NCBI GenBank assembly: GCA_963780165.1
Contig: CAWABB010000001.1
Coordinates: 1,798,001-1,862,000 of the forward strand
DNA: 64,000 nucleotides
Source of the DNA: CAWABB01 sp963780165
GTDB taxonomy: Bacteria > Bacteroidota > Ignavibacteria > UBA10030 > UBA6906
Direction: 5' to 3'
Position numbers and translations under genes: made by a program. Each line of letters opens with the position of its first letter. Position 1 is the first letter of the stretch. The notes below the pieces were generated by a model. The model had not been told where the DNA came from. It ran no database searches and was given only the letters and a program-made list of their open reading frames with translations. This document shows positions 54,014 through 62,580 of the stretch, piece by piece.

Positions 54014-54663
54014 CCTCTCCCATCACGGTGGTTATCGCGGATGATCACCCCGTCTTTCGCAGGGGGCTCCGCCAGTCCATCGAGGAAAATGCCTCGTTTT
54101 CGATCGTGGGTGAAGCCAGCACCGGAGCGGAAGCCCTCAGGCTGGTCGAAGAACATATGCCGGATATCGCCGTACTGGATATCGATATGCCTGAGCTGCG
54201 AGGACTACAGGTAGCCAGGGCAATTCAGGACAAGGAGCTGTTCGTCGGGGTCATTATCCTCACCATTTACAGGGAAGAGGATATGTTCAATGAAGCGATG
54301 GATTCGGGTGTGCGCGGGTACGTGATGAAGGAGACTGCTGTGATCGATCTGCTGGAGGCGATGAAGGCTGTGGCGATGGGAGAGTACTTCTTCAGCCCCT
54401 CGCTGGCCGGCCACCTGGTAGGCAGGAGCCAGCGGGTCCGGCACCTCCTTGCGCAGAAGCCGAGTCTCGCCGACCTGACCCCGGCGGAGCGACGCATCCT
54501 GAAACTTATCGCGCTCAACAAGACGAGCAAAAACATTGCCGACGATCTCGGCATCAGCTACCGCACCGTTGAAACCCACCGCACGAATATTGCCACGAAA
54601 CTCAACATTCACGGCAGCCACAGTCTGCTGAAATTCGCTCTCGAGAACAAGTCCTCCCTGTAG
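54010..54663 (+). CDS. NarL/FixJ-family response regulator
   Basis: 217 residues from the ATG at 54010 (ATGA overlap with the kinase stop). The receiver domain has DDH at 11-13, phospho-acceptor Asp57 (VLDIDMP), a switch Thr in ILTIYRE and Lys in YVMKETA. The LuxR-type helix-turn-helix is at about 155-205 (LTPAERRILKLIALNKTSKNIADDLGISYRTVETHR). It is the partner of the propeller kinase. Likely targets are the neighbouring secreted-protein genes. Confidence 0.93.
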   Translation: MTSPITVVIADDHPVFRRGLRQSIEENASFSIVGEASTGAEALRLVEEHMPDIAVLDIDMPELRGLQVARAIQDKELFVGVIILTIYREEDMFNEAMDSGVRGYVMKETAVIDLLEAMKAVAMGEYFFSPSLAGHLVGRSQRVRHLLAQKPSLADLTPAERRILKLIALNKTSKNIADDLGISYRTVETHRTNIATKLNIHGSHSLLKFALENKSSL

Positions 54664-54812
54664 TCCCTGCAGTCTCTCGCGGGTTTCCACGCCATACGAG
54701 CATAGCGCAATCATGAGCGCAGTCTATACTACGTGTATCCCCGTAGCCCAAGTTACGTGTCCGGCTCTATTCCCCCCACCCGCCAGTCTTCATATACTTG
54801 GGCCACGCCGTC

Positions 54813-56945
54813 ATGTCGCACGAACCGCCAGGCACCCTCGATCTCGCTGAATTCCACAGATGCAATCATTCGGTGCCGGGACAACGGGTCCATCGGGTTC
54901 GGATCGTTCTGATGGCGCTCTTGCTCGTCGAGCCGGTGACCATGGCAGCCCAAGAAGTCTCGGCGGTCATGCATGGGGGCGGGGATTGGATATCGAGATT
55001 TGCACCGGTGCAGTTCACCCTGGAGGGAACCGTTCCCGCAGGCGGTCATCTCGGGCTCGTCATAGGACATACGGATGTGACCAACCTGTGCGCCATCCGA
55101 GAGGATACGTTGAGCTACACGCCCGGGGAGATTCCCCTGCCGGCTGGCGTGGTTGAAGTCTCACTCTATCTTGTCAGCGGCGATGGACCGTGGACTCTCG
55201 TTGGCACCTATTCGCTGAACGTCCTTGCCTCCACGGGGTTGGAAAAGGTCCTCGTCTCGCCATCGATCACTCTCTCCAGCCGGGGCCAGCTTGCGGCGGG
55301 CCAGTTCCCCGAAAGCACGGCGCCCGATCAGGGCAGGTTCCAGGAACTCAACGGGCAACTGGCGGTGAAGGCGGAAGCCGAACGGAGCGGCGTCGGTGTG
55401 GGCCTCGGCGTCAATATCGTTGGCGTATCCTTCAGGCAGGAAGCCCTCCGCTTCGCCGAACTGGGAGATGCCGCCCCCAAGATTGACCTTGCCACGTATC
55501 TGGTCGAAACTCGCACAGGCCGGACGGCAGTATCCGTAGGTCATATCAGTCACGGCAGGTCCCGACATCTTCTCAACGGTTTTTCGAGCCGGGGCATTTC
55601 AGCAAGCACTGCCATTGGGTCCTTCGTCGACCTTTCGGGAAGCATTCTGAACGGGACGAGCATCGTAGGTTGGGACAATCCGTTCGGACTGAATAACTCA
55701 TCGCACCGGGTGGTGAGCGGCACGCTGGGAGTGGAAATTCTCCCGGAAGACCCGGGCACGATTCGCGTCGAGGGATCCTATGTGTACGGGTCGCAGTTGC
55801 CATTGACCAACTTCAACCAGGGTCGGGTCAATGACGCCGAGGAGAGCAACGGTGGAACCGCGCGGCTCCTCCTTTCCGATGCGGGGAAACGCCTCTCCCT
55901 GGATGCGGGCTTCACAGTGGCGCGGTTCACCAACCCGCCCGACCCCCTCCTCTCGCAGGGGGTTGACATCGTTCCTGTCGAACCGACGACGCGTCAGGCA
56001 CAGTATGTCGATGCCACATGGGAGGTCGTCCGGGATGCGACGCTGTTGGAGAACCTGCCTGCCCGGTTGAACGTCGCATTTCGTCACGAGCGCGTCGATC
56101 CGCTCTACCGGGCTGTCGGCTCAAGCACACAAGCAGATATTCTCCAGAACGCCTATGAACTCCACGGCGGCGTCGGCCCCCTCCAGATGGATTTCATGCA
56201 CCGGAGGGCGGAAGACAATCTCGCGGACATCGCATCCGTGTTGAAGAGCAAGACCCGGCAGACGACAGTCCACATCGCATTATCCCCCCTCGCGTCGGCG
56301 GAGTTGCTGCCACCCTGGCTGCCGGCATTTTCTTACGGTCTGCTGAGCACGCATCAGTTCGGTGTCAGCACGCCGACCAACAGCGAGTTCACCCCCGCAC
56401 GCGTGCCCGACCAGTTGACCACCACACACTCGGCCGGCATCGAGTGGCAGGGAGGCGGTCTGCGGGTGGGATACCGCGGCACATTCACGATGCAGGACAA
56501 CCGACAGCCCGGAAGGGAAAACACCGATATCGTTGGCCATACGAACGGGCTCAGCCTCTCCTTTTCTCCGGTCGCAGAGGTTTCAACAAGTCTCGACGGA
56601 TCGCTCGAGTCCATCGAGAACACCGGGACCGGCATGATCCTTCGCACCGATCGGGCCGGATTCAATGTCCTGGCGGGCTTGTTCACGGGCGCGACCGCCT
56701 CGCTCAACGCGTCGCTCTCGGTGACAGAACCCGATGACGGCACAAGCGAACAGCGCCAGGCGTCGTTCACCCTTGAGACGTCGTACGCCTTCGATCTCTC
56801 TTCATTGTTCGTCTTCAGCTGGCGAGGTCAGATGTTCGTGCGGTACTCGTGGAGTGAGACCACGTCGCGGGACAATGTGTTCAATCTGGACTCGCAGACG
56901 CGGGCCTGGGTCGTGAACACAGGTTTGTCGATCAATCTGTTCTGA
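54813..56945 (+). CDS. Uncharacterised outer-membrane beta-barrel protein
   Basis: About 710 residues from the ATG at 54813. A TATACTTG box at 54793 suggests transcription starts just before it, which argues against the TTG at 54798. The hydrophobic signal (VLMALLLVEPVTMAAQ) lies unusually far in, after about 33 residues, so the start is uncertain. A small beta-domain (about 50-140: TLEGTVPAGGHLGLVIGHTD) precedes some 560 residues of alternating strands with Arg/Ser-rich turns. The last strand, TRAWVVNTGLSINLF, ends in Phe like an outer-membrane barrel. I do not recognise the family. It is coupled to the next gene by a one-base overlap. Confidence 0.7.
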   Translation: MSHEPPGTLDLAEFHRCNHSVPGQRVHRVRIVLMALLLVEPVTMAAQEVSAVMHGGGDWISRFAPVQFTLEGTVPAGGHLGLVIGHTDVTNLCAIREDTLSYTPGEIPLPAGVVEVSLYLVSGDGPWTLVGTYSLNVLASTGLEKVLVSPSITLSSRGQLAAGQFPESTAPDQGRFQELNGQLAVKAEAERSGVGVGLGVNIVGVSFRQEALRFAELGDAAPKIDLATYLVETRTGRTAVSVGHISHGRSRHLLNGFSSRGISASTAIGSFVDLSGSILNGTSIVGWDNPFGLNNSSHRVVSGTLGVEILPEDPGTIRVEGSYVYGSQLPLTNFNQGRVNDAEESNGGTARLLLSDAGKRLSLDAGFTVARFTNPPDPLLSQGVDIVPVEPTTRQAQYVDATWEVVRDATLLENLPARLNVAFRHERVDPLYRAVGSSTQADILQNAYELHGGVGPLQMDFMHRRAEDNLADIASVLKSKTRQTTVHIALSPLASAELLPPWLPAFSYGLLSTHQFGVSTPTNSEFTPARVPDQLTTTHSAGIEWQGGGLRVGYRGTFTMQDNRQPGRENTDIVGHTNGLSLSFSPVAEVSTSLDGSLESIENTGTGMILRTDRAGFNVLAGLFTGATASLNASLSVTEPDDGTSEQRQASFTLETSYAFDLSSLFVFSWRGQMFVRYSWSETTSRDNVFNLDSQTRAWVVNTGLSINLF

Positions 56946-58210
56946 TGCCATCCATGAAGCCCCGGGCTATCAACCTGCTTCTGATGCTCGCCCTGATCGG
57001 GAGCAGCGCTAGCGCTCAGATCAAGGTCGATCCGCACTGGGTGAATGTGAACACGACTGGCGCAACGACCGTGTTCCTTACCTTCGGAGGGGTGGTCGGG
57101 TACGTCCCCGGCGAATCAGTCTGGTGCGGGGAGATCACGAATGCCGCTCCGGATATCGGGTCGAAGCCCGTGGCCGGGACGATCTTCGGCGTGTTGCCCG
57201 CGAGATTCAACCTCTCGACATCGAGCGGCACCACCGGGTTCACCGACATCATGTCCATTCCTCCTTCGGTCTCCAGACGGGCCTACCAGGCGGCGGCCGC
57301 CGGTGAGACCTCGACCTTCTTTTATGTTCGACGGTTCATCAGCACAACGGGCGGGCCGGACGAGTACGTTGCCGTGACGTGCGAGCTCGGCAGCGGCGGT
57401 GCGCGCACGCCGTTCGCGCTGACGAACGTGGAGCTGGCGTTCGAGAATCGTGACGTCGTCGCGTCGATCAACGAAGGCGATCCGTCCCCTCCACTTTTCG
57501 CGTCGATTTCATACAACGGCACCGGCCAGCTGCAGGGGCGATGGGAGATCGTCAGGCCGGGTGACGAGCTGCCGACAGAACTGGACCTCCTGACGCAAGC
57601 GACCCTCCCGATTGAGCAGCGGTCACAGCAGCGGCGGTATACAGAGTTGGAGCGTTTCAGCGTCTTCCTTCCCCCCACCGGAAGCTTCACCCTGCGAGGC
57701 CCCGACCCATCGAAACTCCCATCTAACGTCCGGGGGCTCTATATGATCCTTCTCCGGATCGAGTCTACTCCGGACATCGAGTCAACGTCGAATCTTGACG
57801 CTGTGGGTGCAGGCCCGGCGCCCGTGGATGCAGGGGGCACTGCAGGTTTCCCCATCCCACCGCTCCGGTACTTTGTGGGAAAGACGCCCTCCCTGGGCGA
57901 GAATGCCGTCTCCCTTCTTGCGCCAAGAGACATGGCGGTCGCCACGCCGGAATCGCCTTTATCTTTCGCCTGGACGGACATCCCGAAGGGGTCGCTCTAC
58001 CGAGTGGTCGTGATTGACCCCACGAACACTGTTGTGTTGACGGCATTGCTCCGACCCGGGGTTGGAACATACAGTCTGCCGCCGTGGATCTGGACGAAGC
58101 AGGACGCAAAGAGCGTCTTCTGGAGTGTCGAAGCTCTCGACGAGAATGGTGATCTCCTGGTCAAAAGCGAGTGGCGAACGCTCGTGCGCGGGAGCGACGG
58201 ACAGCCGTGA
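56945..58210 (+). CDS. Uncharacterised secreted protein
   Basis: 421 residues. The ATG shares a base with the stop of the barrel gene (TGATG). A signal peptide (RAINLLLMLALIGSSASAQ) is followed by an all-beta region: IKVDPHWVNVNTTGATTVFLTFGG, then a part with two cysteines (VWCGEITNAAP and VAVTCELG). Near the C-terminus, an FN3-like stretch reads PLSFAWTDIPKGSLYRVVVID and FWSVEALDENGDLLVKSEW. There is no sorting domain, so it probably stays in the periplasm or works with the barrel protein. The family is not recognised. Confidence 0.7.
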   Translation: MPSMKPRAINLLLMLALIGSSASAQIKVDPHWVNVNTTGATTVFLTFGGVVGYVPGESVWCGEITNAAPDIGSKPVAGTIFGVLPARFNLSTSSGTTGFTDIMSIPPSVSRRAYQAAAAGETSTFFYVRRFISTTGGPDEYVAVTCELGSGGARTPFALTNVELAFENRDVVASINEGDPSPPLFASISYNGTGQLQGRWEIVRPGDELPTELDLLTQATLPIEQRSQQRRYTELERFSVFLPPTGSFTLRGPDPSKLPSNVRGLYMILLRIESTPDIESTSNLDAVGAGPAPVDAGGTAGFPIPPLRYFVGKTPSLGENAVSLLAPRDMAVATPESPLSFAWTDIPKGSLYRVVVIDPTNTVVLTALLRPGVGTYSLPPWIWTKQDAKSVFWSVEALDENGDLLVKSEWRTLVRGSDGQP

Positions 58211-58332
58211 TTCGCTCCCGACACATCTTTGGTGCGTGGACGGTGGCCAGGGGACCTTGAAGATCGCCATCCCTGAAGGAATCGTTGGTTCAACAGCAGC
58301 ATTTCATTCATCAACATCACGGAGCTACAACA

Positions 58333-59493
58333 ATGAGAACCGCAATGCGTTGGTTTGTGCTGGGCGTCCTGTTCGCCTCCATGGCGCAGGCCGCACTTGC
58401 CGGCACGGTCATCGGGAAGGTCGGCAGAACGTGCTTTCCCACGACCTACAGCCCTCCGGGGTTCAACCTCGACGTGTACGGAAACTGGATCGAGAATATC
58501 GACAGGGTCACGGCCCCGGCGGGGGTCACGGTGAGCATCGTTGCCAAGAGGAATGGGGCCCAGAATAACACGGGACCCTATGCGGGGAAGGGAGACGTCA
58601 CCCTTCGCATCGGCACAAGCAATGCGACCCCTGGCGAGAAGACCATCAATTTGATTAACGACCCCGACCTTGGCCTCGGTGGTGAAACGTTTTCATTCAC
58701 CATCACCGTTCTGGCCGCACCAACGGTGACAAGCGTTGATGTGCCTTCGCCCGCGGAACCCTTCAATGAGATCGTGGTAACGCTTACGGGCACGGGACTG
58801 CAGGGAGCAGTCGACCCGGCAGTCGGAGCCATCGTGGTGGACAACCTCGTGCCGTTGATTACCCTGGGCGGGAATGCGACCGTGACCAGTGTCAGAGTGT
58901 TGAGCTCGTCGGCCACGTCGCTCCAGGCACGAATATTCTTCAGCGCGAAGATCCAGGACGTGACCGTCGCTCTGACATTCAAGAGCAACACAACGTGCAG
59001 CCCCCTAGGCAAGGATATTTCGCCCTCGGGATTCACAAAGCAGGTGCGCACGAAATGCACGAACGTCAAGAACTACGTCAGGTCGATCACCTTTCCGACC
59101 GGGAGCACGATTGACAAGAACAGCACCGCGACCATCAATGTGAATCTGCTCTTTCGCGCGCCATCGACCACGTTGACCACCGGGATCACGGTGGGTAAGA
59201 CGGGGTCCACCTCGACAACCAGCAATAGGCGGGTATTCTTCAAGTTCCAGCCTGATAATGCGATCAGTCGCCCTGACGGGACGGCCTTTCCTAAAGACAG
59301 TCAAGGCTTAAGCTTCGTGGACGCCAATCCAGGAGACGACCTGGTCCCAATTGGGATCAAAGTCGTGAATTGCGGGGGCGGGCAACCCGGCACGTCGAAT
59401 GCGGTGTCAATTCAGACCTGGATGCAGAACCCGCTCACGAACCTTCCACCGGAGTTCATCGAGCAGCGGTTCTTTGCTCGTTGCACCCAGTAA
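58333..59493 (+). CDS. Uncharacterised secreted cysteine-containing protein
   Basis: 386 residues from the ATG at 58333. A signal peptide (MRWFVLGVLFASMAQAALA) precedes an all-beta protein built of immunoglobulin- or IPT-like domains (APTVTSVDVPSPAEPFNEIVVTLTGTGLQG). Cysteines occur near the start (RTCFPTTY), in the middle (NTTCSPLG, RTKCTNV) and at the end (VVNCGGG, FFARCTQ), so disulfide bonds are likely. A Ser/Thr-rich low-complexity stretch is present near residue 290. It may be the exported substrate or structural partner of the barrel and secreted protein before it. This is inferred only from order and strand. Confidence 0.68.
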   Translation: MRTAMRWFVLGVLFASMAQAALAGTVIGKVGRTCFPTTYSPPGFNLDVYGNWIENIDRVTAPAGVTVSIVAKRNGAQNNTGPYAGKGDVTLRIGTSNATPGEKTINLINDPDLGLGGETFSFTITVLAAPTVTSVDVPSPAEPFNEIVVTLTGTGLQGAVDPAVGAIVVDNLVPLITLGGNATVTSVRVLSSSATSLQARIFFSAKIQDVTVALTFKSNTTCSPLGKDISPSGFTKQVRTKCTNVKNYVRSITFPTGSTIDKNSTATINVNLLFRAPSTTLTTGITVGKTGSTSTTSNRRVFFKFQPDNAISRPDGTAFPKDSQGLSFVDANPGDDLVPIGIKVVNCGGGQPGTSNAVSIQTWMQNPLTNLPPEFIEQRFFARCTQ

Positions 59494-59510
59494 CGCAGGA
59501 CATCTTCAGG

Positions 59511-59542
59511 CATGGCCGGGCGCTCGCGAGCGCCCGGCCATG
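59511..59542. terminator. 32-base perfect palindrome (bidirectional hairpin) after the secreted-protein genes
   Basis: The arm CATGGCCGGGCGCTCG is followed directly by its reverse complement. It lies 18 bases after the stop at 59493. The tail TTCCTATC is only weakly T-rich, so it may be a factor-dependent terminator or an mRNA-stabilising hairpin. Confidence 0.5.
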
Positions 59543-59764
59543 TTCCTATCGAGCACGTCTCCACCCAGCAGCACAGTCCCCCCACCTCAGATTTCCTCTC
59601 CCTGTCCTTCCGTTGAGGGTTGACGAGAAGGACCTTATTCAAGGAGGCGATTGGGTTTCTTATCCAGGTTGTGTTTGGCACGAACCGCCCTTGACCGCGG
59701 GGGCATTGTCAATCGGGGCGCCGGGTTGCGCCAGCGTCCGCGCTGGATGCCGGTGCCGTTCTCG

Positions 59765-59795
59765 TTGCATTTCAGGGAAGATCTGGGTATTTTGG
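59765..59795 (+). promoter_or_regulatory. -33/-7 type promoter for tRNA-Pro
   Basis: TTG at 59765, 20 bases, TATTTTGG at 59788-59795, with the tRNA starting 7 bases later. The matching site in the left copy is mutated. Confidence 0.6.
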
Positions 59796-59802
59796 ATCGA
59801 TA

Positions 59803-59876
59803 CGGAACGTAGCGCAGCCCGGTAGCGCACCTGAATGGGGTTCAGGGGGTCGTGGGTTCAAATCCCACCGTTCCGA
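59803..59876 (+). tRNA. tRNA-Pro (anticodon GGG)
   Basis: 74 bases. The acceptor stem CGGAACG/CGTTCCG has C1-G72 and discriminator A, as usual for tRNA-Pro. The anticodon stem is CCTGA/TCAGG with loop ATGGGGT, so the anticodon is GGG, reading CCC. The T arm GTGGG-TTCAAAT-CCCAC is perfect. CCA is not encoded. A strong terminator follows. Confidence 0.95.
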
Positions 59877-59913
59877 CTGATTCCACAGATGGTTCTTTGC
59901 ACGTTGCCTTCCC

Positions 59914-59950
59914 GGCCCCGTGAGTCAACTACTCACGGGGCCTTTTCATT
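59914..59950 (+). terminator. Rho-independent terminator of tRNA-Pro
   Basis: The perfect 12-bp stem GGCCCCGTGAGT/ACTCACGGGGCC (59914-59925 with 59931-59942) has a 5-base loop and is followed by TTTTCATT. Confidence 0.9.
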
Positions 59951-60380
59951 GGTCTCGATATCGCGTATGCTTCTCCATCGTGAGATGTCCCGGGAAGTGA
60001 GGTAGACAGAGGACTTTGGCCGGCGCGTCCCTGCGACAGCGCACTACGGCATTCATACCGTTCGTGCGACGGAGAATTTCCCCATCACCGGCATCCCCAT
60101 CGCCCACTACCCATCCCTCCTGGTTGGGCTCGCATGTCTGAAGAGCGCCGCCGCTGTCGCACATGCCGAACCGGGATTCCTTAACTCAAAGCCTCGGACG
60201 CAATCCGGTGCGCCTGCAGGGAGATCATTGCAAGAAAACTCCATGATCAGTTCGTCGTTGACGTCATTCATGGGGGGCGGGCACATCCACGAACATGAAC
60301 GCCAGCAGGGTGGCAAAATCAGAAGAATCTTGGTATCATAGCCTTCAATCTTCTGTCAGCCATCGCCTGGAAGGGGTTCA
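59951..60380. other. Intergenic region without recognised gene
   Basis: About 430 bases between the tRNA-Pro terminator and the GH-like gene. Short minus-strand frames at 59946-60164 and 60107-60316 have no start-site support and odd composition. No clear -33/-7 promoter was found for the gene at 60381; only a weak TATCATAG lies near 60336. Confidence 0.5.
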
Positions 60381-61511
60381 ATGAACAAGCGCGAATTTCT
60401 CCGCACACTCGGGCTCGCGGGCCTCGGACTCGCCGCACGGCCCCTGCTTCACTCACGTGTGCCGTTCCGCGCTATCACGCCGGAGTTCGGTCCCAAACAC
60501 TGGGCCTGGCTCGCAACAGACCTCTCATCGTCCCCCGATGACATGAAACGGCAGTGTGCCCTCATGCGCACGTCGGGAATCGATGCAATCCTTCCGGAAA
60601 TCTACGACGCTCAGCACGCATACTACAACAGCAAGCATCTTCCTGTTGAAGAAGCGTGGCTGGAAAAGCTCCTGCCCATCGCCAGGGCCGAAGGACTCGA
60701 AGTACACGGCTGGATGTGGTCGATGCCGTGCAACATCGAAGACGTGCGAAAGCAACACCCGGAATGGTTTGCCGTGAACCGGAAGGGTGAATCGGCCGCA
60801 GAGAAGCCGGCATACGTGGATTACTACAAATTCCTCTGCCCCTCCCATGCGGGGGTCCATGAATTTCTGGCCGCAACCGTCACCGAGTTGTGCCAGTACG
60901 AAAACCTTCGCGGGGTCCATCTCGACTACATCCGCTATCCTGACGTGATCCTCCCCAAGGCTCTTCAGCCCAAGTACGGCCTTACACAGGATCGTGAATA
61001 TCCCGAGTTCGACTACTGCTACTGCGATGCCTGCCGTCACGATTTCAAGCAGCAAACGGGCATCGACCCGATGACGCTCGAGGATCCCACCTCGAACACT
61101 GTGTGGAGGCAGTTCCGCTACGACCGGATCACGCATCTGGTCAACGATACGCTGATTCCCATCGCCCGGGCCCACGGAAAGAGCATCACCGCGGCGGTCT
61201 TCCCCGGCTGGGACATGGTGCGCCAACAGTGGCCGGCGTGGAAACTCGACGCTGTCATGCCGATGCTCTACCACACGCTCTACAAGAAGGGCCCCGAATG
61301 GATTAAGGAGGAGACGGAGAAAGGCGTGAAATCTCTGCAGGGCCGTGCGCCGCTGTACAGCGGCATCCTGATCTTCCACCTCGATGAAAAGGAATTCGCC
61401 CGGGCAGTCGAGGCCTGCATCGAGGGGGGCGCAAACGGTGTTGTACTGTTTGAGGGCGGTGCGATGTCGAAAGCCCAGTGGGACATTTTTCGCTCCGTGG
61501 TCGGGCGTTGA
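60381..61511 (+). CDS. Exported GH10-like / DUF187-type glycoside hydrolase-like protein
   Basis: 376 residues. The N-terminus MNKREFLRTLGLAGLGLAARPLL resembles a Tat signal, though with Lys-Arg in place of Arg-Arg. The mature part reads as a TIM barrel: the strand EVHGWMWSMPC, the strand GVHLDYIRYPD with acidic residues, then YCYCDACRHDFKQQTG with a small cysteine cluster, and ITAAVFPGWDMVRQQWP. These resemble putative glycosyl hydrolases of the GHL10/DUF4015 kind. The acids in HLDYIRYPD are candidates for catalysis. The substrate is unknown; a sugar-type transporter is encoded convergently next door. Confidence 0.75.
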   Translation: MNKREFLRTLGLAGLGLAARPLLHSRVPFRAITPEFGPKHWAWLATDLSSSPDDMKRQCALMRTSGIDAILPEIYDAQHAYYNSKHLPVEEAWLEKLLPIARAEGLEVHGWMWSMPCNIEDVRKQHPEWFAVNRKGESAAEKPAYVDYYKFLCPSHAGVHEFLAATVTELCQYENLRGVHLDYIRYPDVILPKALQPKYGLTQDREYPEFDYCYCDACRHDFKQQTGIDPMTLEDPTSNTVWRQFRYDRITHLVNDTLIPIARAHGKSITAAVFPGWDMVRQQWPAWKLDAVMPMLYHTLYKKGPEWIKEETEKGVKSLQGRAPLYSGILIFHLDEKEFARAVEACIEGGANGVVLFEGGAMSKAQWDIFRSVVGR

Positions 61512-61565
61512 TGCTCGCGTTCGCACCGAGCCGGAGCACCGCCTTCTCCGCGGCACCCCACACCA

Positions 61566-62522
61566 TCAGCGCACCAGCTCGCCCCCGGAGTCGACATTCT
61601 TCTGCGTGTAGACGCGCGAAGGGAGCACGACCTCCTTCGGGACAGTCTTCCCGTTCAGGATTTCAAAGGCGATCCTGATCGCCTCCGCACCTCCCGTCGG
61701 ATATTCGAACGACGCGGCGAGAATCCCCTGGCGCACATACATCTGTCCCTCGTGCGGAAGTGCATCGACGCCGACAAACAGGATCGATGTCTCCCGCCCG
61801 GCGGCCTTCGCGGCGACCCACGCCCCGTGGGCCCCGGGATCGTTGTGCGCATAGACGAGGTCAATCTTCCCGAACCGGGTCAGAGCGGACTCCATTTCTT
61901 TCCGTGCATTCGGCTCGAGCCACTTCATGTCCGCTTCGAAGACCATCTTCAGCTCCGACCCCTCAATGCCTTCGCGGAATCCGCGATGGCGGTCCTGCCC
62001 TGGCGTGGAGGTCATCAGCCCTTTCAGTTCTACAAGATTCCCCTTTCCTCCCAGCGTCGCAGCGATCCACCGACCCGCCGCGCGGCCGATCTTGCGGTTG
62101 TCGGCGCCGATGAAGCACGTGTACTGATCCCCGAGAACCCGTCGATCAAGGACGATCACGGGGATTCCCTTCTTGTATGCTTCCTGGACGGGTCTCGTGA
62201 GCGGGGCCGCCTCTTTCGGCGACACAATGATCAGGTTCACGCCTGCACGCACAAACTCATCGATGTGCGCACTCTGCCGCAGCGCGTCGTTCTGCGCATC
62301 TTTGAACACCAACCGGAATTCTGGATGCGTCTCCGCCGCCTGTTTGACGTCCGCGTTCATCTGCACGCGCCACGGCTCGCCGAGATTGCACTGGCTCATA
62401 CCGATGGTCCAGCGGGTCACCTGCGAGGAGGATTGCCCCGTGAGAAAGGCAACGAAGAAGAGAGCGAAGGGGGCCATACGACAGATGTCGGAGAGAGACG
62501 TCAAGGGAGGTACCGTTCGCAT
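61566..62522 (-). CDS. Sugar-type ABC transporter substrate-binding protein (peripla_BP_4 / RbsB-like)
   Basis: 318 residues from the ATG at 62522, with AGAAGGA upstream; a longer reading to 62609 would overlap the permease. A signal peptide (MAPFALFFVAFLTGQSSS) is followed by the type I binding-protein fold: WTIGMSQCNLGEPWRVQM, NLIIVSPKEAAPLTRPVQEAYKKGIPVIVLDRR, FIGADNRKIGRAAG and VYAHNDPGAHGAW. It should bind a monosaccharide or related ligand in the periplasm. It follows the permease gene by 58 bases. Confidence 0.9.
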   Translation of the reverse strand: MRTVPPLTSLSDICRMAPFALFFVAFLTGQSSSQVTRWTIGMSQCNLGEPWRVQMNADVKQAAETHPEFRLVFKDAQNDALRQSAHIDEFVRAGVNLIIVSPKEAAPLTRPVQEAYKKGIPVIVLDRRVLGDQYTCFIGADNRKIGRAAGRWIAATLGGKGNLVELKGLMTSTPGQDRHRGFREGIEGSELKMVFEADMKWLEPNARKEMESALTRFGKIDLVYAHNDPGAHGAWVAAKAAGRETSILFVGVDALPHEGQMYVRQGILAASFEYPTGGAEAIRIAFEILNGKTVPKEVVLPSRVYTQKNVDSGGELVR

Positions 62523-62580
62523 GGCGTGCGATCCTTCTGCTGTCATCGGCTGTTGTGAGTGCGGGGCGAGTGTGGCCCTG

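Larger units (their letters stand above)
59690..59892 (+). repeat. Right copy of the duplicated tRNA-Pro segment
   Basis: This is the intact partner of 44680-44900, including promoter, tRNA and a few downstream bases. The part between 59543 and 59689 holds no gene I can support. Confidence 0.65.
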
